From: Dictyophora rubrovolvata
Lineage: Eukaryota > Basidiomycota > Agaricomycetes > Phallales > Phallaceae
Reading direction: 5' to 3'
Length of the DNA: 64,000 nt
NCBI GenBank assembly: GCA_029959195.1
Contig: CP114124.1
Span: 2,333,102-2,397,101 of the forward strand
The notes under the pieces: generated by a model
Told to the model about the DNA's origin: nothing
What the model saw: the letters and a program-made list of their open reading frames with translations, nothing else
Databases searched by the model: none
Position numbers and translations under genes: made by a program
Shown: in pieces, positions 9,746 through 20,332 of the stretch
Layout: the number at the start of each line of letters is the position of its first letter
Numbering within the stretch: position 1 is the stretch's first letter

Positions 9746-12700
9746 ATGACAGTCGTCCTCAGAGAAAACCCGGATCCAAACGATGATGCCTGGAGCTTTA
9801 CAAACGTTGCTATTCCCACCTCTAAGACCACCTCTCAGAATCGTCAAATGGGGAAGATGATCTCATTCAAAAACACCGGAATTACTCTGCAACTCATTGC
9901 GTTTCCCAAGAATCGGATCTTACATGGCGATGATCCATCAAAATTCATCCTAACCACATTTGGTGATTTCAGATTTCCTGACTCCGGACTTTCCGTTACG
10001 AGGGATTATATGATCAACCTATTCAAAGCTGGATTGACTCTCAATGGCAAACAATATCGGTTTTATGGACATAGTAATTCTCAATTGGTGAATATCTGCA
10101 CTTCTCATTGAACGACTGAAGTAACTCTGGAATGCGTTTCCAGAGGGGACGAAGCTGCTTCCTAAGGGAAGCGCAAAACGATCAGGAAATTGATACACGG
10201 ATCTCACGCCTCGGCGATTTTGACAATATTAAGAATGCCGCCAAAAGTAAGTGTCATATCCACTCTACATATATTCACTCTATAATGATGAAGGTGCTCG
10301 ACCATTCTTAATTAATAGAGGCCAAACGCATCGGGTTATTATTTTCAGAAGCTTCCATTGACTGGACTCTTGACCCAAAACATACGAAAGACATTCCGGA
10401 TATCACCATGAACGGGCAGCTCTTTTCGGACGGGTGTGGACTAATTTCGCGAAAACAAGCCATGCTTTTGGCAAAACACAAGCAAATTCGATTTCATGGA
10501 AAGAACTATACACCTACTGTCTATCAGATTCGGTATGAATCTGTTTCGTTCACTGGATCTATCCACTGACATTTTTCGTAGATATAAAGGATATAAGGTG
10601 GAGAATATACGCGGCGTCATTGCTTGCGCTAATATAATTCATCTCAGTTGCGTCCTAATGCTGCATCCAGATCTCGATGCTCGACGCGAGGCACTGGTAG
10701 CCTTTCGTACTAGCCAGAAAAAGTTTACAGCAACGGGTGATAACATCTTCTCCGTCGTCGAATCCTCCGTTCCATATGCCTATGGTCGCCTTAATGACGA
10801 CATCGTGGTTCTTTTAGCAAGCCTGGGCGTCACAACAGAGCAATTTCAACGCAAACAACAGCAATATTTCGACTGGATCGCGAGATCATCTGTGGAGTGG
10901 GAGGTCGCCTTCGATTTTTTATGCAGTCTTCGCAATTTTGATCTGGCGGAACGCGTTTTATTGGACGGTCTGGACAACGACAAAGTCCAGAAGAACATTC
11001 AAGCCCTCCAAAATTCGGAGATCGCATCATTCAAAAAGAAGGATCACTATCGCACGAGGACAATCATTCACAAATCTAGGCTCCTCTTTGGAGTTTGCGA
11101 TCCCTATCAAGTTCTTAAAGAAGGCGAAGTGCACGTGCGGATCATGGAGCCACGGAAAGGAGCCACGACCCTTACGAACATTGACGTTTTAGTCGTCAGA
11201 AATCCTTGTCTTAACCCTGGAGACTGTCTTAAGCTTCGAGCAGTCTCTCATCCAAAATTGGCTCATTTAGTCGATTGCGTTGTCTTTCCAACCGTGGGTC
11301 GACGGGCAGCACCGTCCATGAGTTCTGGTGGCGACCTTGGTATTTCATCCCGTATCTACTATTCAACTTAGTCTCATCAACTGATAGATGGTGACAAATA
11401 CTTTGTCATGTTCGATCCTGATATCATGCCTCCTAAAGTAGCGGAGGTATGATCCTGTCTATTGTTGGCGTCAAGCTGTTCTTTATTGATTATATGCATG
11501 TTCAAAGTCTTATACATACCCCGAAGGTAAACCGCCTCCTCCGAAAAATGTAGCACGAGAAGATCTAGCTCGTCACTTTGCATCATACAATGCGTATGTC
11601 TTGTTCTTCATCAATTAGCTACTATGTCATCATTGAATTTTACTAGGTCTGATCTCGCGAGAGTCTCCGCCTTACACAGAAAATGGGTCATCGCTAGTCC
11701 AGACGGTGCAATGAGTGCTGAATGTCAAGAACTGAACGCACTCCATTCCCTCTCCGTAGATGGCGGACGAATCAACATTCCAGACAGGTTGAAAAACCCT
11801 CCCAAACTCGATGGCAAAGGATACGTTCTTAACGTTCTCGCCGAAGCAGCACAAGAGTTTGCAGAGCGCTTCTTGGAAGTTAGAAAATCCACCATTCGTG
11901 AAATTGCGCAAAAAGATGCCCATAATATCCTATCGCAGTTTCTATCCACTGAAAGGCTTGGGGTGACAGAGTACGAACTCGCCTGCTCAGGCTTTAATTT
12001 GGCACAACGAAACGGCCTTAATCCACGCAATTACCTGTCTCATATCGATCTCGGGGCGTTGTCAATTTCCGAAAAGTATGCTCTTATTGTCCAGCTGGGC
12101 CTTTCTCCGGAGGAACAAGTATTGATTTGGAATAGGTGTATATCATCTCTCCTCTTTTTATGTTCTGGTCTAATTGTCTATGATCCAGCTTAGTCCGTTC
12201 AGATATCATCCAGCCTAGAGAATTGAATGACCGTAACCTAAATCAACCTCTTCGGTTTCAACGTCTTTACACTTCACGTATTCAAGGACGAGCCGCGTTC
12301 TTCGAGTATTTAACACAGGCTATGGAGGATTTCACACGGAAATTAATCATAATGAAGGTAATGCTTCTATACTCATTACAATTTGATCTCAATGTCGAGG
12401 GCCCAATAGACAGATGATCGATTTGCGGCGGGAATATTTGTTAAGGGAAGACTCAACGTGAATGAAGACGTTAGTTAATTCGCAGGGAAAGTTATGCATA
12501 TGCTGACACTTCCCCTTAACCAGGATGACATCGATGAAAACGTTGCCGTCTGTTCTTTTATGGCCAAAGCAGGCGGTGCTCCAACAACATACCGCCGAGG
12601 AACAAAAGGCTATAAAATTCACTTTGGAGAAAATATTTTCGAAGTTTTCAATCGCCAGCGTGCAGATACGTTTGTCTTTGCTACAAGATCTCCTCCAAGG

Positions 12701-15700
12701 ACTGGTGCCGACGTTGTGACTAGTATTGCTTTGCAAAAGATATCTGACAATATACGAAGGGTAGTGTATATTTAAGTTATGTTATCATTAACGTATTCTC
12801 ACCCGGCTCTCTCAAAGCAATTGGGACGACTTAACCGCACACCTGTCGTTGACATGGAAATTCACGTTATCTCCAATCGAGATCGAGTGGCTCACCAAGC
12901 CTTTGATCTACGTTTTGAACAGTGAAGCGACTTTTTTTTCGGTGTCACGGGCGTACTAAGTATTGATGTATTTTCACTCAGTGTTGAAACTACAGAATTC
13001 CTCAGACGGTTCGACCACAAACCCGTTCCATATACTCCAAACACGTTGAATTCGGTGGACTGGTCAAATTACCCTGCAACGCAAAAACAAATCTTCACGA
13101 CACCGAAAGAAATTGCTCAGACGCACATCGAACTGCTGGAGCTGAATGTACTCGAGGAACTTATGAACTTTGCCTATGAACGACGCGCTGAGGAGCAACT
13201 ATTCTGGTTATTCGAAAACCTATTAGAGCGAGATCACTCGAGAATTGCGACACACATTAGTCGGCATCCACCGCTGTCCTATGTGGTCCTGAAACGGCAT
13301 TTAGTGGAAGACAGCACTCTGCCTCCTTCATTAACTGGACTTGCATATATCCTTCTCCGAGGAGTCGTACGGTCCGCAAATGAATTGAAAATGGCGTCGT
13401 TGGTAGCCTTGGAAAAGATGGCTCAACAGATCAGAGATCTCGACTTTAGGCAGTATTCCGAACTACTTTGGTTGGCCTGTCTTTCTGTTCGACCTCGACA
13501 GCTAGTCCAAGAAGTGTTACTTGTATTACATGAATGTCGTCAAAATTCTGGAGAATCGGCTTTGATGAGATATGCTCACAAAGAAGCGTTGGCCATCGTT
13601 TTTGATCACGTCGAGGAAGCTGCAGATGAATGTCCAACGGATGATCAGGGAAGACCGACAAGACAAAAAACGGCCCCTGTGCGAGCGAAGCTTGTTCCAC
13701 CAAAAAAGAAGGACAATGCTGACACAGAAGAACCAAAATCACTTGTCCAGGACGACATTGTTTGTGCTCATATTCGAGTGGATGCACTTTCATCCATTAG
13801 AATACACTCGCACATTCGTCTACAAGTTGCTTCACCTGCAGAACACTCGGTCATACCACGTGCTGTCATCGACGGTATAGTAACGCATGCGGGAAAAGGG
13901 GAAATTATGCTGCAGGTTATGCATCCTCTGCCTCCCGAGTTCATGATTATGGATTGGAATATCTACACAGCCGGGAGTATTGCTACATCTCGAGCTATGC
14001 TGGACGCCGTTTTACGTCTTGTTGAAGAAAGAGGAGAATGCTGCAGTTTTTATAAGGTTATCACTGGTAGCCAAGGATCAGAACCGGCGGAAGAGGACCA
14101 ACCTCCGGAAAGTGTTGACGTTGAATCCCTATCAGCGGAGTACGTAGTAAAAGACACTCTAAACTCAAGTCAACGTCATGCCATCAACGTTGCCCTAGCC
14201 CAAAGGGATGGCATGACTTTGATTTGGGGACCTCCTGGTGAACCTGGAGAACGGAACCTTGTCATTTTTTTTGTCAACTGATTTTTCCTTTTCAGGTACT
14301 GGAAAAACTACGGTGATTGTGCAGATTTTGCAAATTTTCGTTCGTCAAGTACTGGAAGAAAACCACGAAGATAGCCCCCCCCGACGAATCTTGATGACAG
14401 CGTCGACTCATAACGGTATGAAACGAGTAATATTATACATATTATACCCGCTACTCACATTACAATTAAAATAGCCGTAGACAACGTTCTGGAAAGATTT
14501 CTAGCTGAAAATGAAGTGTCGAAGCTACTACGTACTGAACAAATTCTTCGAGTTGCGACTGACATCTCGAGAGTCAGCAAAGCGCACCAGAAGTATACCA
14601 TAGATGCACGAGTAGGAGGGATTGTAAACGAGGATTCACGGTTGCTACGGCAGGCAGAGAAAAGATTGAAAGAAGCCAGGCTCATCTTTACCACTTGTGC
14701 AGGAGCAGGACTCGGAATCATGCGAAAACTTGACTTTCCGATTGTATTGATTGACGAGGCATCGCAGATCACAGAACCTACTGCCCTGATATCTCTGGTC
14801 AAAGGCTGCCAACGAGCAGTACTAGTCGGAGATCAGTAAGTTGATTATTTTCTTCGATTCCAGGGACTGATGTTGATTACGTTTTGTGTTCAGTGTTCAG
14901 CTGCGCCCCACCGTCAAACCTATGGGCGCGATTCTACAATATGATATCTCGCTTTTAGAGAGGTTATACGCGGGGCCTCCGAATTCTAAAATTTCCCGTA
15001 CAATGTTAGAAGTATGTCTTTGCTCTGGCGTTGTTTGTATCATACACCTTCTAACATAGGTCTCGTATTACAGATTCAATATCGCTTTTCTGATGCTATA
15101 GGAAATTTCCCTTCCTCGCAGTTCTACGAAGGTCGCTTACGTTCTGGTCTGGTTGACAGGGGCTCAGATCCACGACTGACGGCATCGGTGTTTCCATGGC
15201 CTATAAACCCTGCGACCGGAAGTATAGTGCCAACAATTTTTGTTTCGTGTGCTGCTGAAGAAGACTATGGGAGATCCTCGAAAAGCAACGGTGGACAGGT
15301 GAAGATGGTGAAGGAGATCGTTTCTGTTCTTAGGACGGAACGCCAAGGATTGCCTGATGCTACTACAGCCACAGAAGTAGGATCAACATCCATTGCCATC
15401 CTTACGCCCTACTCTCGACAGGTAGCTCAGCTAAAGGCGGAAAATATACAAGATGTGATAATAAGCACGATTGATGGGTTTCAAGGGCGAGAGAGCGACA
15501 TTGTCATCTTCTCGACTGTCCGGTGTAACGCAGAAGGTGATATTGGCTTTGTCGAGGACGCGAGGCGACTGAATGTTGCGTGGACAAGGCCAAAGCTTGC
15601 CTTGATCATTGTGGGAGATCGCAGGACGTTGGGAACAAACAGTCCGCTTTGGGCACGAGCTATTCAATCGTGTGCATTGGTAGAAATTTCTTTGCCTCCC

Positions 15701-15715
15701 GAACCTGATAAATGA
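9746..15715 (+). CDS. RNA-dependent RNA polymerase fused to SF1 helicase (RNA silencing)
   Basis: One reading frame of 16 exons encodes 1695 aa. Exons are 9746..10087, 10144..10246, 10319..10532, 10582..11339, 11388..11446, 11508..11593, 11647..12135, 12219..12357, 12410..12469, 12524..12760, 12818..12921, 12982..14237, 14296..14415, 14475..14835, 14894..15011 and 15074..15715; every phase closes. Residues about 35-720 are a cellular RDR-type RdRP: FGDFRFPDSG, NSQLRGRSC, LGDFDNIKNAAK, FSDGCGLIS, YQIRYKGYK, VRNPCLNPGD, LVDCVVFP, and the catalytic GGDLDGDKYFV (Asp471, 473 and 475). Residues about 1250-1690 are an SF1 helicase: GPPGTGKTT (Lys1286), THNAVDNVLERF, LIDEASQ (Asp1416), GDHVQLRPTV, QYRF, QGRESDIVIFS and NVAWTRPK. 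The middle resembles the N-terminal region of SDE3/Hrr1-like helicases. Role by family: synthesis of dsRNA in RNA silencing with unwinding of template or product. An apparent stop at 12476 lies inside a 54-nt intron. Confidence 0.93.
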
Positions 15716-15987
15716 ATTGGACATGGTGTGGTTTCTTGGACTTGGGACTTGTGTCATGAACGAGTATATTATGAAGGGGACACATTGGGACAGTCCTGAT
15801 TATCATGCAATATATATAATGAAGAGTCATAGTGTCTCATCCCCAGTCTCATGTAACCGGACAATACTGCCCTATCTCAAATGATAGTAAGTCACTCACT
15901 AGTCACTGGTTGAAGAGGTCAAAATAATCTCTTGATCATTGACACACGCCGGATGTGTGCAATTTCAAGGTAGTTGACTGCCATCGT
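15716..15987. other. Intergenic, 3' side of RdRP-helicase
   Basis: This spacer between the RdRP-helicase stop and the left arm of the inverted repeat contains no gene. Confidence 0.5.
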
Positions 15988-16265
15988 TACAGCGTGGGCT
16001 TGACACTGAGCCAAAGCTGGTCTTTGATTGTTCTAATTTCCGATTTCGGTTTTATATTTACACTACAACTCCCAATGTCGAGTAATAATAGGGAGAACCA
16101 ATCACCTTCAAATCCTTCCTCTGGATCCAATTCCTCTGGGGTACACACCTATGACACGGTAAGTCTCTCATCATGCATATTAACACAGGGTCATCCAACA
16201 ATGGAACCGCTGCTCGGTCGATTGCATCCTCCTTCGGTGAAGGCTCTTTCGAGAACGTTGAGGAC
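15988..16265 (+). repeat. Left arm of imperfect inverted repeat
   Basis: This arm matches the reverse complement of about 16862-17159 over its length by eye, at roughly 80-85 percent in the best stretches. Shared blocks include ACAGCGTGGGC, AAGCTGGTCTTTGA, AGGGAGAACCAATC, CAATTCCTCTGG and CTCGGTCGATTGCATCCTCC. The arm contains the broken copy of a small Ser-rich gene and its upstream region. The spacer to the right arm is about 0.6 kb. Confidence 0.8.
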
Positions 16266-16313
16266 CACGTCTTGGGGTTGGCTTTACGGGACGCATCGTG
16301 AAACTATCTTTTG
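16075..16313 (+). pseudogene. Broken copy of the small Ser-rich gene
   Basis: The frame opens MSSNNRENQSPSNPSSGSN, clearly the same gene as the facing copy at 17067..16784. Downstream, the homologous second exon (AARSIASSFGEGS) is present but in another phase. Both candidate donors (GTACAC and GTAAGT) leave phase 0, whereas the second exon needs phase 1. No junction I can find restores it, so this copy looks frameshifted. Its C-terminal end also diverges and stops early, near 16313. Confidence 0.5.
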
Positions 16314-16783
16314 GGGTTGCATTCTTTTGTTTCCATGGTTCAGGCGTGTCGATGGCTTTTTGGATGGGTATCCCCTGCAGTTTGGTTTTACTTCCTAATT
16401 CTTTTATGTTACGTCTGTCTTGGCTTGGCTTGATTACGAAAAACTTAACACGCACGGGCTTTCGTACCGTGTGTCGGTTTTTTTCATAATTAGGTTAAAA
16501 TGAACATTCGAAACAATCAAGAGAGTTAGAATTAAATTAGACGCGGTATACATAAAGCAAGCTATCGATACAGTTAAACCATACAAGGAAAAAAGAAAAT
16601 CAACCCAAAACGCGGTAGTACGATCTGCTCATCACTGTGCGAGCTTCCGCCTCAATTTTTTTTTTTTGGTGGTCGGGAGTCATGACCAACGGCCAGGGAA
16701 GTCACGACTTGAAGCGGGAGATAGCACGAGTAACACGCGTTAGTCAAAAGGCAAACAAAAACGCGGCTTTTCTCCTAACCTAA

Positions 16784-17067
16784 TCATCTGTTTTGGGGCA
16801 GTTGTGCCAGCACCTGCCGTGGTGGCGGACGCTGGTTGCTGGAACCAGACCGAGCTCTCGTGGTCCCAACGTTCTCCTGAGAGCTTCCACCGAAGGAGGA
16901 TGCAATCGACCGAGCCGCCGTTCCATTGTTGGTTGAACCTGTGCGTTAGACGGATGAGGAGAGACTTGAAAAAGAACGAAGGTGGTAGGTGTGTATGATC
17001 TACCTTTGCCAGAGGAATTGGAGCCCGAGGAAGTATTTGAAGGCGATTGGTTCTCCCTACTCGACAT
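16784..17067 (-). CDS. Small Ser/Asn-rich protein, 72 aa
   Basis: Exons 17067..17004 and 16938..16784 are joined by a 65-nt GTAGAT..CAG intron and give 72 aa. The sequence opens MSSRENQSPSNTSSGSNSSG and ends in an Arg/Pro/Gln-rich tail (RPPPRQVLAQLPQNR). It is low complexity and intrinsically disordered, with no signal peptide. No family is recognised. Reading straight through the intron gives a 95-aa alternative, but only the spliced form matches the second exon in the facing copy. It occupies the right arm of the inverted repeat. Confidence 0.5.
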
Positions 17068-17159
17068 CGGGCGTAAACTAGTGTTGTAGAGTAAATATGA
17101 AATCGAAATCGAGGATTAAAACAGTCAAAGACCAGCTTTGGTTCAGGCCCACGCTGTAG
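16862..17159 (-). repeat. Right arm of imperfect inverted repeat
   Basis: This is the reverse-complement partner of 15988-16265. Together the arms place two related copies tail-to-tail, so a transcript across both would fold into a long imperfect hairpin. Confidence 0.8.
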
Positions 17160-17770
17160 CAGACTATGAGGGAGGGGGAAAAGGTGTTCGTTTAGATGCA
17201 ACGGTACTTTTTATACTCTCATGACCACAGTTTAGTGTCCTACGAGCTGCAAAACCAATCATTGAAACCCAGCATAAAAGAATGGTCCATTGTGTCCACA
17301 TTATGTCCCAAGAAAAAGTTTTTTTTTTAGAGGGCCCGCAGACCCAAAACGCAGAGACGGAGGATGGGATATCATAAAGGCCAGTCTTCACAATCGTCAA
17401 ATTCGCAAGTACTTGTCTCGTCGTGTAAAAATCCGTGGCACCCCTTGTTATACAGCGCAATAGAATTGAAAGTCATTGTGAACTTTGGTGGGAGAAAGGA
17501 GCGGGAGTACAATGGAAAGAAACGCTGACACCGGAAGCAAAACTGCATATGTCACAGTCACAGTCACGTTCAGTCCCGTCTCAACGTCAAGCAGAAAGTT
17601 ATGGAATGAAAATATGTCCGCGTTGAGAAGCAAAGCTGTATCGAGTATCCTTCGGCCATATTAGCGATATTTTCCTATCTATTCTGCCTCTACTTCATAT
17701 ATCATTACCGCTCTTAATCATTGGACGCCGAGAAAAAGCCCAAAAAATCTTGTCCTCAATTCCTTTGCAA
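17160..17770. other. Intergenic
   Basis: This 0.6-kb stretch lies between the small Ser-rich gene and the 3' end of the alcohol dehydrogenase. Only chance frames are seen. Confidence 0.5.
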
Positions 17771-19093
17771 CTACTGGGAGACGCGAATAACGAGCTTGCC
17801 GGATAAACTGGCAGAGGAATAATCCTCCAATAACTTATCTGACTCGTGTAGACCATATACGTGCGTTTTGATTTCAATATCTGGTAACAAAACACAATTT
17901 TAATAGAATTACATAGTGCCGATGACTAGACGCACCTTTTTCTGCGACAAGATCAACCATTTCTTTTACGCTTGCCGTATCGCTCATGAACGTTCCTTTT
18001 ACGGTGATGTCTCGAAAAATAATGTGATTTGTGTGCACAGGCTGGAAAAAAAAAAAGACAATATGGGCCATTTTATGTTTCACACATCGCAATCTGAAAG
18101 CACAAAAACGCACAATAGGCTCAGCTGGAATCCCGACAGCGACAAATACGCCGTGCCGTCTTGTAATGTCCAACCCATACGTAAACGCCTCGTTGACATG
18201 CGTGGCCACCAAACATACATCTACCCCACCTCCACCAATGGCGTCCAATGCAGCTTTGACACCATGTCTCGAATCCAAAACCACATCCGGCGAATACTTG
18301 AGAGTTTTTATCATCTCCAATGGCGCATCTCTTGCATCGATGGCTACGACGCGCATTCCCATCGCTTTGGCAAATTGAACGCCTAAATGGCCTAATGCGC
18401 CAATCCCGACAAAGGCAACCGTCTGTCCGGGTCGAGCACCAGACACTTTGATGGCGCGATATATTGTCATTCCAGCACACATGAGAGGCGCGGCCGTTTC
18501 GAATGGCAGAGCATCGGGCAAGGGAACGACGAAACGTTCGTCGGCAAGCATGTACTCGGCAGCTGCGCCGTCCGAATAAATACCCATGAACGTCTTCTTA
18601 TCACAGTATACTCTCGCCCCTGGAATAATTCCCTTCTCGCTTAGTTGACAGTCGTAGCATTCGCCACAAGGATCACGAAAAGCAATCACACCAACTCTGT
18701 CTCCCACCTGTATGCATGCATACGGATCGGCTTTCCGAACGAAGAGGGTTCCTAGAAACATACCTTGAAGTCCCGCACCGCGTCGCCAATCTCGCACACG
18801 TACCCCACCCCTTCATGAGAAGCGACGAATGGCATCAAACTAGCTATGTGCATGTTTGACGGGTTCATTTTCGGTGGACAACGTATCATATCGTCGCTGT
18901 GACAGAAAGCTGCCACGGCTACTTTAACAAGAATCTGGTTTGGAGACTGGATACGCGGAGTTGGATGGTCGTGAACCAATTTGTACGGGGCGTAATGGGC
19001 GGTCAACAGAAGGGCAGCCATCGTGGATGGAGTTGTCTCATTCTTCTTCTGGGCCAGTTCACTCGCAGCGCCGACTGGTTGGGTTTCAGACAT
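17771..19093 (-). CDS. Zinc-dependent alcohol dehydrogenase (MDR family)
   Basis: This 379-aa medium-chain alcohol dehydrogenase interconverts alcohols and aldehydes with NAD(P). Exons are 19093..18764, 18707..18114, 18041..17936 and 17880..17771. The catalytic-zinc Cys is in AFCHSDD. The second ligand block reads SHEGVGYVCEIGD, where Ser replaces the usual Gly of GHE. The structural zinc loop has four Cys (CGECYDC then C), but the last Cys comes 14 residues after the third instead of about 7. The Rossmann motif is GIGALGHLGVQFAKAMG. The C-terminus assembles as THVYGLHESDKLLEDY and ends GKLVIRVSQ. The start at 19093 gives the best fit to the family; an upstream ATG at 19147 would add 18 residues. 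Confidence 0.92.
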
Positions 19094-20332
19094 GGTGAAT
19101 GTGGAATCGTACGTGTCAATAGGGAGGAGGTTTTTAAAGCGAACCATTCATGTCTTCCTGCGAACTAGGTTTGTGCTCAGGCGCCCATCTACCGAGGAAA
19201 TCATTTGAAAATCATTAGTGGCCTGCGATTCGGATGCTGTGCCCTGTTAATCGGCAATAGTAACCGGAATGCGTACACTCGTATTTACTTGATACTCATT
19301 GGGGAGACGTTTGGGACGTATATAGATTAGAAGATATCTGCATAGATCGAAGCGTTTTGAGGAATGCGTGTGTCTATGTGCCCCCGAAGCATTTGGGCTG
19401 AAGAGAATGAATTAAGTTCTAATTGATATATCTGTGGGCTACCGTGGCTACATGTGAAATTTCTATCGAATGCACAGTGATATATACATAGTCTAATTTA
19501 TGTCAGCCGCGAATAGTAATACTACTTCTTGAGATCCGCACGATATCGAAACGCAAATCTATTGGTTATTTTAGGCACCCATGTATGCAAAAACATTATT
19601 GAAAGAAATAATTTAAATTTCAAATTATTCAAATTGTAACAAATATTACTCTAATTAACGGTGCATTCCGTTCCATTATAGAACCACTTGTAAAATATGA
19701 TACTTCACTTCAGAATCGTGAAGTGTTCATTTACATACATATTTACTCCGCCGTTGCAGTTACCACAAACAATATGTCTGAGCGTGGACTACAGTATTAA
19801 AACTCTGATAATTCTAACTCGTTCCATGAGCCTATTAATTAGTATACGGGTGAATTGAGAAAGGCGTACCGGTACCTAAAGAATCCGAGCTTCAAGCTTC
19901 AAGGCTTACCTGCACAAATGCTCACACTTGGTGGCGCTGTCTACTGGTTTTGGCACGGAGGTTCGTGTATCGTGGCGGCAATCTCATCTCGACTGTGGAT
20001 CGGTCTCACGATGGAGCGGGTGATATCCGAGTTGTGGCATGTGTAAGCGGAATGTGCTGACTGCAATGGATAGAACATATCGATGTTCGGTCGATGCGTT
20101 GTGTGCGTCCTGCACATCTATCCACGTATGCTGCATGGTAGTAAGTTATAACCTGCGTCATTCTAGTGCGGTGGCGTTCGCCGTTGCACGGCCACGTTTA
20201 CATCATGTGACATGTGACGCGAGGAGTGCTTCGGACATTCCCAATTCGTCCACACTGCACCACATCATCGTCACTGTGATCATCTCCAACATCGCTTTCC
20301 TTTTTGTCTTTCCTTTACTTTCTTCTCGAACC
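19094..20332. other. Intergenic, divergent promoters of ADH and CSC1-like gene
   Basis: This 1.24-kb spacer is AT-rich between 19490 and 19850. No RNA gene or convincing ORF is seen. The frames at 19855-20046 and 20039-20524 are chance frames; the latter only overlaps the true first exon of the next gene. Confidence 0.55.

Noticed and set aside
9586-9831. Minus-strand frame as an upstream exon of the NadR-like gene
   Set aside because: It overlaps the start of the RdRP-helicase antisense, and no donor gives the phase-0 junction that would be required.
12476-12478. In-frame TAA suggesting the RdRP and helicase are separate genes or a pseudogene
   Set aside because: It falls inside a well-formed 54-nt intron (12470-12523) whose removal keeps the frame; no start codon context or promoter is evident just downstream.
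9746-12760. RdRP as an endogenised viral polymerase
   Set aside because: The motifs (DLDGD, FSDG, SQLR, NPCLNPGD) are those of the cellular RDR family, and the gene has many introns.
18031-18386. Plus-strand open frames over the alcohol dehydrogenase
   Set aside because: They are antisense to a fully supported enzyme and show no domain of their own.
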